A program made the position numbers and the translations under genes. The notes under the pieces were generated by a model. The model had not been told where the DNA came from. It worked only from the letters and a program-made list of their open reading frames with translations, and did not search any database. Source: a virus. Taken from it: 21,371 nucleotides of DNA. Shown piece by piece: positions 14,826-21,027 of the stretch (its first letter is position 1; each line of letters starts with the position of its first letter). The stretch is taken from positions 1 to 21,371 of the IMG/VR virus record IMGVR_UViG_3300017748_000180; one strand, 5' to 3'.

Positions 14826-16370
14826 CTAATAATATCCGCCATTACGACGCTTGAAATATTGCTGTTCTTCTGGCTCGTCACTAGGCAGGCGTATAAAGCC
14901 TCCTTGCCTAAATCTCATAAGAGCCATAACCGTAGAATCAACTAGGTCATCATGACTCATAAACGGGAATCCTGCAATCTCTTCGATAACTTCTTCTGCC
15001 CAACGGGTCTCCGGCATCCAACACATACCTGATGCAACAATATCTGATACAGAATTTAATCGGGCCAATTTATCTCCTGAACCTCTATGCGGGGTATACT
15101 CTTGTACAGGCAGTCCAGACCTGCGCATCTCCTGATACAAGGCTGTGCCAGCGCTTTTCTTCTCAACAATAAACGCGTCTGGCTCCCACTCTTCGTACTC
15201 TTCTAAGGCAAGTTGTTTTAGCTCTGGGAACTCCATACGCTTTTTTATACTGTTTAGCAATATAATATTATAATTGTCTACCTCTTCATTTAAAAACACA
15301 CCCCAAGTTGTCAATGCTGTAAAATCGGCACGGTTGTGTGTTTCTGCTGCTGCATCCAAAGACATTATAACATATTCACAATCAGGTGGATATTCTTGCT
15401 TCCATATACCCCACCAGTCTCGTTTTATAAGCGCAGCTTCTTCTGCGGTAGGTTCTTGTTGGTATTGTGCATTCCATTGAAATGTCGGCATTGATGCCTT
15501 TGTGCGTAATAACGCATTAAGATCAAAGAACTCAGGCCATAGTGGTTTTTGTTCTGACTTCTTAGTTTTTTTATTTATGACGTCTAATATTGCGGGGAAC
15601 TCTACTACATCATACTGATCAGCTCGTTCGTTCTGTGTCATATCGCGTGTAACACGTCCTGTTAAATCATCCATATGCCAACGTGTCTGAATAATAGCCA
15701 CACGTCCTCCCGGCATCAGTCTTGTACGCGCTCCGAATGTAAACCACTCATATGCTTTGTCAAATACTTCAAAGTTTCCGTTAATGACATCTTGTTCGGA
15801 ATGGGGATCGTCAACGAGCAGGAGGTCAGCGCCACGACCAGCAATAGATGAACCAATACCACACGCATAATACTCACCCCCTGAATTAGTATTCCAACGC
15901 CCAGCAGACTTAGAATCTACTGCTAATTTTACCGTAGGAAATATAGAATTATATTCATCTGTAGATATTAGGTTACGTACTTTACGACCAAAATCTACAG
16001 CTAGATCAGTAGTATGAGATACCATCATAACTTTCTTATTGGGGTTACGCCCTAGAAACCATGCCGGAAAAAATATAGAAACAAGCTGTGATTTACCGTG
16101 TCTAGGAGGGATATTAACACAAATACGGTCTTTTTTGCCCTCCGCGATATCCATAAGCATGTTTCCAAGCATTCTATGGTGTTTTCCAACGATATAATCT
16201 GGCTGCATACGCTTACAAAACTCAATTAAGTCGTCATAAGCCGCTTTATTTGTCTTTCTAGTGCTTAATTCATCAACAAGACGGTCAATTTCCAGTATTT
16301 CGTCAGAAGTATACTGATCTAGGTTGTCCAACATCTGTTGAATCTCCGATTCAGAAAAGTTTTCAGTCAT
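14826..16370 (-). CDS. Terminase large subunit (packaging ATPase-nuclease), 514 aa
   Basis: Motor that cuts and translocates DNA into the prohead. Walker A PPRHGKSQ is at residues 88-95, Walker B LLLVDDPH at 183-190, and the coupling stretch IIQTRWHMDDLTGR at about 226-239. The nuclease domain starts at VIMSLDAAAE (D339), continues with FIVEKKSAGTALYQE, and ends with a DDLVDSTVMALMRF segment carrying further acidic residues. The layout is that of the Terminase_6/6C family. An ATG also exists at 16385, but the 16370 start (MTENFSESE) overlaps the upstream gene by 8 nt in the same way as the co-chaperonin junction. No catalytic residue seems missing. Confidence 0.93.
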   Translation of the reverse strand: MTENFSESEIQQMLDNLDQYTSDEILEIDRLVDELSTRKTNKAAYDDLIEFCKRMQPDYIVGKHHRMLGNMLMDIAEGKKDRICVNIPPRHGKSQLVSIFFPAWFLGRNPNKKVMMVSHTTDLAVDFGRKVRNLISTDEYNSIFPTVKLAVDSKSAGRWNTNSGGEYYACGIGSSIAGRGADLLLVDDPHSEQDVINGNFEVFDKAYEWFTFGARTRLMPGGRVAIIQTRWHMDDLTGRVTRDMTQNERADQYDVVEFPAILDVINKKTKKSEQKPLWPEFFDLNALLRTKASMPTFQWNAQYQQEPTAEEAALIKRDWWGIWKQEYPPDCEYVIMSLDAAAETHNRADFTALTTWGVFLNEEVDNYNIILLNSIKKRMEFPELKQLALEEYEEWEPDAFIVEKKSAGTALYQEMRRSGLPVQEYTPHRGSGDKLARLNSVSDIVASGMCWMPETRWAEEVIEEIAGFPFMSHDDLVDSTVMALMRFRQGGFIRLPSDEPEEQQYFKRRNGGYY

Positions 16371-16974
16371 CGTCAAACTTTTCATCCTCTTTTAGACCAA
16401 GTTCAGCATCGACATCGAACGATTCACCGTCTATAACCACTGCTTCGTCTATCTTTTCTTCTGGAGCCGCTAGTTTTTGTAGTTTATCACGTAGTTTTGC
16501 GCGTAGATCATCCGTGGACTGGTGTGTTATGGTAACTTCTGACTTCTCTGCAAACAAACCAACGTCAGATATCTTACCCAACAGCTCTAAAGCACGCATA
16601 CGCACTCTAGGATCTGGATTTTCAGTCTCATCAATAAGCTTATTAGTTACAAGATGGCGTACTTGTACTGCACTTTTAACTACTGAGTGTCCAAACTCCT
16701 GTAAAATGTTATTTGTTAGTATTAAAGATGCCGGAGTAAGTGTGGCTGTCTTGTTTGTGGTAACTTTTTTAGACGTTGCGTCAGGATCGTCAGCATATGC
16801 TAGTGATATTTTAGCAGCTATGTCCTTATCTTCGCTGGTAGGTTCTACATCAAGCCCATGGGTAGCAAGTTCTTTGGCAGTTTCGCTAACTGCATCTGTG
16901 CGTTTCTTTAGATCCATAGGTGGTAGCTCGTCAGGAATTACCACACCAAGCTCTGGTTCTATCATAATACTCAT
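16363..16974 (-). CDS. Probable terminase small subunit, 203 aa
   Basis: It lies immediately upstream of and overlaps the large terminase gene, the usual place of TerS. The N-terminal third is acidic and disordered. A helical core has LTPASLILTNNILQEFGHSV, VVKSAVQVRHLVTNKLIDET and PDPRVRMRALELLGKISDVG. The end is acidic. I recall this core from proteins preceding TerL in marine phages. DNA recognition of the packaging site is inferred from position. I use ATG at 16974 (MSIMIEPEL), because the frame can be extended only to a TTG at 17034 that lies in the control region; no strong Shine-Dalgarno is visible at either. Confidence 0.7.
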   Translation of the reverse strand: MSIMIEPELGVVIPDELPPMDLKKRTDAVSETAKELATHGLDVEPTSEDKDIAAKISLAYADDPDATSKKVTTNKTATLTPASLILTNNILQEFGHSVVKSAVQVRHLVTNKLIDETENPDPRVRMRALELLGKISDVGLFAEKSEVTITHQSTDDLRAKLRDKLQKLAAPEEKIDEAVVIDGESFDVDAELGLKEDEKFDDD

Positions 16975-17001
16975 ATTTATACCGCAGGCTGTTAGCCGTC
17001 G

Positions 17002-17056
17002 TGAGTGAGGGAGGCTACTTAAGTGGATTGCCAAAGACGCCGGATCCCCTCACTCA
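17002..17056. promoter_or_regulatory. 10-bp perfect inverted repeat upstream of the terminase genes
   Basis: TGAGTGAGGG at 17002-17011 and CCCTCACTCA at 17047-17056 are exact reverse complements, 35 nt apart. They lie 28-82 bp before the small terminase ATG, in the untranslated leader or promoter-proximal DNA. Possible roles are a regulator or terminase-binding site, or an RNA stem in the leader. Confidence 0.6.
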
Positions 17057-17062
17057 AATCTA

Positions 17063-17091
17063 CCTATACACAATAAAAAATTTTTACGCAA
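17063..17091 (-). promoter_or_regulatory. Candidate late promoter, minus strand
   Basis: On the minus strand, TTGCGT (17086-17091) and TATAGG (17063-17068) are 17 nt apart across an A5T5 tract, about 90 bp before the terminase start. Matches to the sigma70 consensus are only moderate (3/6 and 4/6), so this is a weak call. Confidence 0.3.
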
Positions 17092-17143
17092 GGGGGTTGG
17101 GACTCCTGACGGGGGGTGTTCCTATATTTAGGGGGGTAGGGGG
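17092..17143 (+). other. G-run cluster with G-quadruplex potential
   Basis: Five G runs of 3 to 6 bases lie at 17092-17096, 17099-17101, 17111-17116, 17131-17136 and 17139-17143. A second cluster is at 17226-17240 (runs of 5, 3 and 4). This stands out in an otherwise AT-leaning window. Confidence 0.6.
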
Positions 17144-17329
17144 TCGAACTCAGAAAAAACCAAATTGCTCGTGGAAATTAGTAATATATAGATGTGTATG
17201 TAACTAACGCAACATAACGGGTCATGGGGGACGGGTGGGGTATTGCCTGTCATGTTTTGCCATTACCTGCCATATCTAAATAATGTTAGTGAGTCTATAA
17301 CAAATATTAGTACGTTTACAGTCTATCCA

Positions 17330-17358
17330 TTGTAAAACACGTTATCACATAATATAAA
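17330..17358 (+). promoter_or_regulatory. Probable sigma70-type promoter of the early arm
   Basis: TTGTAA (17330-17335) and TATAAA (17353-17358) are separated by exactly 17 nt, matching the consensus at 4/6 and 5/6. Transcription would start near 17365, about 50 bp before the first early ATG. Confidence 0.6.
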
Positions 17359-17365
17359 TGTATCA

Positions 17366-17388
17366 TGGCAAGGCATACCGTTTTGCCA
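17366..17388 (+). promoter_or_regulatory. Operator-like dyad at the early promoter start
   Basis: TGGCAA (17366-17371) and TTGCCA (17383-17388) are perfect inverted arms 11 nt apart, placed at the predicted transcription start. GTTTTGCCA also occurs at 17254-17262. This is a good site for a repressor, although it could equally act as an RNA hairpin. Confidence 0.45.
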
Positions 17389-17414
17389 ATAACCAGACAT
17401 GAAGGGAATTTATT

Positions 17415-17945
17415 ATGTCTACATTACTAAAGGACGCTACTGCGTCAGCTATTACTACTGCCGTATCAACTACACTAAAAGGCGACCGCGCCAAGGCTAA
17501 CGCGGTTGACCTACTTGTAGCGGACGGTTTTAAGTCTACTGACTTTATCTCACCAAAAGGCAAGGACAGCAAGTCAACTGCTAGTCCTGAGTTATTTGAG
17601 CAAATCAACACGGCTATTGTATTAGGCTTCTCAGCAAGACTGCAACAGCTAGTAAATGCGCCAAGCGCCAAGGGTATGACCGATGCGCAGAAATTGGCAC
17701 GCCGTACTGCTCAACAACAGATTGGTGCTAAGCGCAATGACTTCAAGACAGCAATAGCCAAGCGAGAGGATAACGCGTTATCAGGCAACACGTCTCGCAC
17801 ACGGTCAGATATGCAACGTATATCTGATAATCTTAATGACTGCTCTAAGGTCATCGAGAATAGCGAAGGCATCGACGGCGTAGACTTGGTCGAACTTGGT
17901 AAGGCAATAGCCAAGGCAAAAACTACACTGCACGTTAAACACTAA
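17415..17945 (+). CDS. Unrecognised early protein, 176 aa
   Basis: First gene of the plus-strand arm, with AAGGGA about 8 nt before the ATG. It is rich in Ala, Lys, Asp and Ser and looks mostly helical: LKDATASAITTAVSTTLKGD, ELFEQINTAIVLGFSARLQQ, DAQKLARRTAQQQIGAKRND and RSDMQRISDNLNDCSKVIEN. It ends AIAKAKTTLHVKH. I do not recognise a family. There are no catalytic motifs, signal peptide or membrane segments. Early position and its own promoter suggest a takeover or replication-related protein, which is inference. A hairpin follows the stop. Confidence 0.75.
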   Translation: MSTLLKDATASAITTAVSTTLKGDRAKANAVDLLVADGFKSTDFISPKGKDSKSTASPELFEQINTAIVLGFSARLQQLVNAPSAKGMTDAQKLARRTAQQQIGAKRNDFKTAIAKREDNALSGNTSRTRSDMQRISDNLNDCSKVIENSEGIDGVDLVELGKAIAKAKTTLHVKH

Positions 17946-17953
17946 CACCTTAT

Positions 17954-17978
17954 CAGGCAGGGATTTATTCCCTGCCTG
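17954..17978 (+). terminator. Hairpin copy 1 (10-bp stem, no T-tract)
   Basis: CAGGCAGGGA (17954-17963) and TCCCTGCCTG (17969-17978) form a perfect stem with loop TTTAT, 9 nt after the stop of the 176-aa gene. No T run follows, so it may act as an RNA-stability or processing element more than as a terminator. The same stem sequence recurs at 18336-18359. Confidence 0.7.
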
Positions 17979-18002
17979 TACTTCAACTAAAAGGAACACA
18001 TT

Positions 18003-18176
18003 ATGAATAATATTTATTTAAACGGTGAAGCAATGGTATGGGTAACAGTCGATGAGAATCGTGACGGAAACTTAGAAGTAAGTTTTTCTAACTGTAAAGA
18101 CCATTTACTTACACAATCACAAGCTGACTATTGTGTATCAACTAACACAATACCAGACAATTATTGGGACTTTTAA
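18003..18176 (+). CDS. Small unrecognised early protein, 57 aa
   Basis: ATG at 18003 is preceded by AAAGGA with about 8 nt spacing. It encodes MNNIYLNGEAMVWVTVDENR followed by DGNLEVSFSNCKDHLLTQSQ and ends NTIPDNYWDF. It is acidic and likely an alpha/beta mini-domain, with two Cys and several aromatic residues. No family is recognised. The stop is 1 nt before the next ATG, so it is co-translated with the membrane protein. Confidence 0.7.
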   Translation: MNNIYLNGEAMVWVTVDENRDGNLEVSFSNCKDHLLTQSQADYCVSTNTIPDNYWDF

Positions 18177-18177
18177 A

Positions 18178-18330
18178 ATGATTAAGATTGAGGATACACT
18201 TGGCAGAATACTTTACTACCTAGTCATAACGCTAGCCATATTGTCATGGGTAGACTGGCTATGGATATTCGGTGTAGCAGATAGTCAATACTACACTATC
18301 TGGGGCATCATCTACTTACTAGCAAACTAA
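18178..18330 (+). CDS. Small membrane protein, 50 aa
   Basis: Starts 1 nt after the previous stop (TAAAATG). After MIKIEDTLGR come two hydrophobic stretches, LYYLVITLAILSWVDWLWIF at about residues 12-31 and YYTIWGIIYLLA near the C-terminus, so one or two membrane spans are expected. It contains three Trp and several Tyr. It is too short for a typical endolysin partner, and its location in the early arm argues against a holin. A GTG extension to 18133 is rejected because it overlaps the 57-aa gene. Function unknown. Confidence 0.65.
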   Translation: MIKIEDTLGRILYYLVITLAILSWVDWLWIFGVADSQYYTIWGIIYLLAN

Positions 18331-18335
18331 TAATC

Positions 18336-18365
18336 AGGCAGGGATTTATTTCCCTGCCTTTTTTT
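18336..18365 (+). terminator. Intrinsic terminator (hairpin copy 2 with T-tract)
   Basis: AGGCAGGGA (18336-18344) and TCCCTGCCT (18351-18359) pair perfectly with a 6-nt loop, followed by a run of seven T at 18359-18365. It closes the three-gene early unit. Confidence 0.85.
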
Positions 18366-18377
18366 GTGCCTTGCGAT

Positions 18378-18479
18378 ACCAGTTCTTAGAGCCGCGTTGA
18401 GCCAGTAGTCGCATAGTGACACGTTATGTTAGTGACACACTAACACGTTGAGACCAGTTCTTGGAGCCGCGTTGAGCCA
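18378..18479 (+). repeat. 27-bp direct repeat, two copies 75 bp apart
   Basis: The stretch starting ACCAGTTCTTRGAGCCGCG occurs at 18378-18404 and 18453-18479, differing at one base (A or G). A GTTAGTG-N3-CACTAAC palindrome lies between the copies. Confidence 0.9.
18428..18444. promoter_or_regulatory. Palindrome copy 1, GTTAGTG-ACA-CACTAAC
   Basis: Perfect 7-bp arms, extending to 8 bp (TGTTAGTG/CACTAACA). It lies between the two 27-bp repeats in the gene-free region. Confidence 0.85.
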
Positions 18480-18574
18480 ATGTTCTAATGTTCTTTGTAA
18501 TGTTCTGCAATGTTCGTCTTTTTTTTGTTAGATTAGAACATTGCGTTTTCGTGGTGTGTCGTGGTGGCGAGTGG

Positions 18575-18597
18575 TAGGCAATGCCGACTTGTGCCTA
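18575..18597. repeat. Short inverted repeat TAGGCA / TGCCTA
   Basis: Six-bp inverted arms at 18575-18580 and 18592-18597 with an 11-nt centre, inside the gene-free region between AATGTTC copies. Confidence 0.45.
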
Positions 18598-18671
18598 TCA
18601 GAACTTATCTAATCTTATCTAATCTTGTATTAGTAGTGTAATGTTCTATTTTATAAATAATATAAAGAGTT

Positions 18672-18688
18672 GTTAGTGGCTCACTAAC
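18672..18688. promoter_or_regulatory. Palindrome copy 2, GTTAGTG-GCT-CACTAAC
   Basis: Perfect 7-bp arms, 8 bp with the flanking T/A. Its 17-mer is identical to the copy at 19875-19891. It lies within the AATGTTC field. Confidence 0.85.
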
Positions 18689-18867
18689 ACGCTACGCAAA
18701 TGTTCTCGTCTCCGAGAGGGCTTCGAGGCAAGTGTCCAAAATCCTCATAAAAAGAACAATAGAACATTGCAGTATTTACAGTGACTTACAAATGCGAACA
18801 CAAGAACATTACAGAACATTACAGCCAAATACACCCATACATACACAACAACACGTTCTGACAAACA

Positions 18868-18896
18868 TTGACATTCTCCACCACTTGTGATAATAT
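18868..18896 (+). promoter_or_regulatory. Strong promoter of the AAA+/metallopeptidase cassette
   Basis: A perfect TTGACA (18868-18873), a 17-nt spacer and TAATAT (18891-18896, 4/6). The expected start is near 18903, about 50 nt before the ATG at 18954. Confidence 0.7.
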
Positions 18897-18901
18897 ATAC
18901 C

Positions 18902-18922
18902 CACGATTGAGATTCAGTCGTG
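18902..18922 (+). promoter_or_regulatory. Hairpin or operator at the cassette promoter start
   Basis: CACGATTGA-GAT-TCAGTCGTG folds into a 9-bp stem with one G-U pair and a 3-nt loop, right at the predicted transcript start. It could protect the 5' end of the mRNA or bind a regulator. Confidence 0.5.
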
Positions 18923-18953
18923 TTTATCAACAGTTGTCAAGAAAGGACACATT

Positions 18954-19871
18954 ATGCAAAACGTAATCACAAACCAAAATGTTAGTGACACACTAACAAG
19001 TCACAGCGCACCAAGTATCGGCTCGTCCGCAATGTTGTGTGAGTTATCCATCTCAACATGGACAGGACGCAAGAAAGACCGCAAAGCATCAGACGATGTT
19101 ACGGATGCTAACTTTGCCGCATCGGGTGTCGCGTCTGTACACAAGAAGTTACTTGCTGATTGCCAAGAACTCATGGCTGTTCAAAAGTTTACAGCTAACA
19201 GCCGTAACATACATTACGCTATGACTATGCCATGGTCGGACACAGGGCTACGTCTCTTGCCAACGGCTCAATACTTCAAGTACCATCAAGCAATGACTGA
19301 CATCCAAAATGAGTACGACAGACTTGTTGACACGTTTCTACAAGGTTACGAATGGGAGATTACCCAAGCATCCGCAAAGCTAGGTGACTTATTCAATCGT
19401 GATGAGTACCCATCTGTGGACAGCCTACGCAACAAGTTTGGGTTTCGCTTGTCGTACATACCGCTACCTGACGCAGGGGATTTTCGTATCGACATCGGCA
19501 ACGAAGCTACCGAACAAGTACGTGATCACTATCAAACCTACTACTCGACACAGCTAAACAACGCAATGGATGACGTGTGGCAACGCACACACAAAGCGTT
19601 ATCTGCCATGTCCGAGCGACTCGACTACTCACCATCCGAGGACAAGAAAGTTTTTCGCGACACACTCGTGACCAACGTTCTCGACATGGTAGAACTTCTT
19701 AACGTGTGTAACGTATCAAACGACAGCCAGATGAATACTGCACGCATGAAACTGGAAGACGCATTACGTGGTGTCAATGCTGATGCACTACGTGAGGATG
19801 CTCACCTACGGTCTGAGACTAAGCGCACCGTGGACGAGGTCATCAAATCACTACCATCAATCAGCCTATAA
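18954..19871 (+). CDS. DUF3150-like protein of the MoxR cassette, 305 aa
   Basis: First gene of the cassette; AAAGGA lies 7-8 nt before the ATG. It contains MLCELSISTWTGRKKDRKAS at about residues 27-46, then ANSRNIHYAMTMPWSDTGLR, LLPTAQYFKYHQAM and a long helical C-terminal half (YYSTQLNNAMDDVWQRTHKA, KKVFRDTLVTNVLDMVELLN). The opening and layout match, from memory, DUF3150-type proteins encoded beside MoxR/CobS-like ATPases in phages; the family name is tentative. No catalytic motif is seen, so a partner or substrate-recognition role is inferred. A palindrome copy lies within codons 10-15 of this gene. Confidence 0.65.
   Translation: MQNVITNQNVSDTLTSHSAPSIGSSAMLCELSISTWTGRKKDRKASDDVTDANFAASGVASVHKKLLADCQELMAVQKFTANSRNIHYAMTMPWSDTGLRLLPTAQYFKYHQAMTDIQNEYDRLVDTFLQGYEWEITQASAKLGDLFNRDEYPSVDSLRNKFGFRLSYIPLPDAGDFRIDIGNEATEQVRDHYQTYYSTQLNNAMDDVWQRTHKALSAMSERLDYSPSEDKKVFRDTLVTNVLDMVELLNVCNVSNDSQMNTARMKLEDALRGVNADALREDAHLRSETKRTVDEVIKSLPSISL
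18981..18997. promoter_or_regulatory. Palindrome copy 3, inside the DUF3150-like gene
   Basis: GTTAGTG-ACA-CACTAAC, identical to copy 1, 27 nt into the reading frame and about 80 bp past the promoter start. Location inside coding DNA suggests the site itself is selected. Confidence 0.8.
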
Positions 19872-19874
19872 CTT

Positions 19875-19891
19875 GTTAGTGGCTCACTAAC
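19875..19891. promoter_or_regulatory. Palindrome copy 4, between DUF3150-like and ATPase genes
   Basis: GTTAGTG-GCT-CACTAAC, 3 nt after the stop codon and 25 nt before the ATPase ATG; identical to copy 2. Confidence 0.85.
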
Positions 19892-19916
19892 ACAAACCAA
19901 AGAAATGGAGATTACC

Positions 19917-21011
19917 ATGAATACAGCAACAGCAATGTACGCACTAGGACTTGACCAAGTAGCCAATGCAATTCTCAAGACAGGTCACAAACGCACCACA
20001 CTTGTGCAAGGTGACATGGGTACTGGTAAGTCGTCACTACTAACCACCTTGTCAGCAGAACTACCTGACCACACACCATGCTACTTCGATTGCACGACCA
20101 AGGACTTGGGTGACATATCAATACCCAACCTTGCAAAGCTAGATGATGGCACAGGTTACGTCACGTATCTGACCAACGAGGAACTAGGTGTACACAACCA
20201 CACACCTGTCATACTCATGATTGACGAGTTTGGCAAAGCTAACCCTGCGGTCAAGAACGCACTCTTACGTCTTATACTAGAACGTAAGGTCGGTAGCTAC
20301 ACGCTACATCCTGACAGCTTAATATTTGCTACGACTAACAAGGGTTCGGAGGGTGTCGGTGACTTACTACCACCACACGCACGCAACCGCATGACCGTAG
20401 TACAAACACGTAAACCCACTAACATGGAGTGGATAGAATGGGGTATTAATAATGACATCGACCATACGTTACTTGGGTGGGCAAAAGACAACCCGCAAAT
20501 TTTCTACTCGTTTGAGGACATCAGAGACCCAGACGACAATCCGTACATCTTCCATCCCAAGCAAAACCGAGCCGCGTTTGTTACACCACGCTCGTTGGAA
20601 GCGGCAAGCGACATACTCAAAGTACGAGACGGACTAGACGACCAGACCTCAACAGCTATGCTCATTGGCACTATCGGTGAGCGTGGCGCGATGGACTTGA
20701 TGGCGTTTGTCAAACTAGCTGACCAACTGCCGAGTGCCGAGTCCATCAAACAAGAACCTAAAACTGCTAAGATACCTACCAGTGCTGCCGGCGTATGTAT
20801 GGTCGTGTATCGCACCCTAGCATCTTTAGAGAAAGACTGGCTTGACCCATGGATGGACTACCTTGTTCGTCTCGACAAAGAAGCACAGGGTATGTTTGCC
20901 AACGGGGTACGCGCTCCAAAGTATGCCAAGCAGTCACTTGTTATGACAAACAAGAAGTTCACACAATGGGCTATGGACAACAACTATATGTTCGCGGCTG
21001 ACAAGAAATAG
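19917..21011 (+). CDS. MoxR/CobS-type AAA+ ATPase, 364 aa
   Basis: ATP-driven remodelling enzyme. Walker A GDMGTGKS is at residues 32-39, Walker B ILMIDE at 99-104 followed by FGKANPAVKNALLRL, sensor-1 ATTNKG at 138-143 (N141), and HARNRM at 154-159 carrying an arginine-finger-like residue. FVTPRSLEAASDI is a sensor-2-like segment. These are the marks of the MoxR/CobS clade, whose members act with VWA-domain partners (RavA-ViaA, CobS-CobT). Cyanophage proteins labelled cobS belong to similar ATPases, so a vitamin B12 role should not be assumed. ATG 19917 is preferred to 19905: GGAG lies 6 nt before it. Its stop TAG gives the first G of palindrome copy 5. Confidence 0.85.
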   Translation: MNTATAMYALGLDQVANAILKTGHKRTTLVQGDMGTGKSSLLTTLSAELPDHTPCYFDCTTKDLGDISIPNLAKLDDGTGYVTYLTNEELGVHNHTPVILMIDEFGKANPAVKNALLRLILERKVGSYTLHPDSLIFATTNKGSEGVGDLLPPHARNRMTVVQTRKPTNMEWIEWGINNDIDHTLLGWAKDNPQIFYSFEDIRDPDDNPYIFHPKQNRAAFVTPRSLEAASDILKVRDGLDDQTSTAMLIGTIGERGAMDLMAFVKLADQLPSAESIKQEPKTAKIPTSAAGVCMVVYRTLASLEKDWLDPWMDYLVRLDKEAQGMFANGVRAPKYAKQSLVMTNKKFTQWAMDNNYMFAADKK

Positions 21012-21027
21012 TTAGTGCTTCACTAAC
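21011..21027. promoter_or_regulatory. Palindrome copy 5, after the ATPase gene
   Basis: GTTAGTG-CTT-CACTAAC starts on the last base of the ATPase stop codon. Arms are 7 bp here; the flanking pair does not match, unlike the other four copies. Confidence 0.85.

Larger units (their letters stand above)
16975..17414. other. Divergent control region between late and early arms, no gene
   Basis: About 440 bp separate the minus-strand late operon from the plus-strand early genes. No credible ORF is seen. It holds a 10-bp inverted repeat, two G-run clusters, an A5T5 tract, a probable minus promoter, a good plus promoter and a dyad at its start site. A degenerate copy of the GTTAGTG palindrome lies at 17284-17302. 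This is where both arms are most likely controlled; a packaging site near the terminase genes is also possible. Confidence 0.75.
18479..18820. repeat. Field of ten AATGTTC / GAACATT motifs (iteron-like)
   Basis: AATGTTC occurs at 18479, 18487, 18499, 18509, 18640 and 18699; the reverse complement GAACATT at 18536, 18762, 18804 and 18814 (start positions). Nine of ten extend to AATGTTCT. By chance one 7-mer on both strands would be expected well under once in 342 bp. The first four copies are closely spaced (8 to 12 bp). Confidence 0.85.
18331..18953. other. Gene-free region, candidate replication origin or regulatory hub
   Basis: These 623 bp contain no credible gene. In order: terminator, two 27-bp direct repeats around a palindrome, the ten-copy AATGTTC field, a T8 run, a repeated TATCTAATCT, a second palindrome, a promoter with TTGACA, and a hairpin at its start site. 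Dense iteron-like repeats plus AT-rich DNA are what phage and plasmid origins usually show. No replication gene is visible to confirm it. Confidence 0.6.

Noticed and set aside
16975-17034. 20-residue N-terminal extension of the small terminase from a TTG
   Set aside because: It would start inside the inverted-repeat region with a poor start codon; ATG at 16974 is simpler.
18133-18177. GTG-started extension of the small membrane protein
   Set aside because: Overlaps the 57-aa gene by 44 nt; ATG at 18178 sits 1 nt after its stop, a normal coupled arrangement.
18745-18930. Minus-strand 61-aa Val/Cys-rich ORF in the gene-free region
   Set aside because: It lies across the AATGTTC field and cassette promoter, has no convincing Shine-Dalgarno and is isolated on the wrong strand.
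19917-21011. Reading the ATPase as a cobalamin biosynthesis gene (cobS)
   Set aside because: Sequence supports only the MoxR/CobS AAA+ clade; no other cobalamin genes are visible and the neighbours are DUF3150-like and HExxH proteins.
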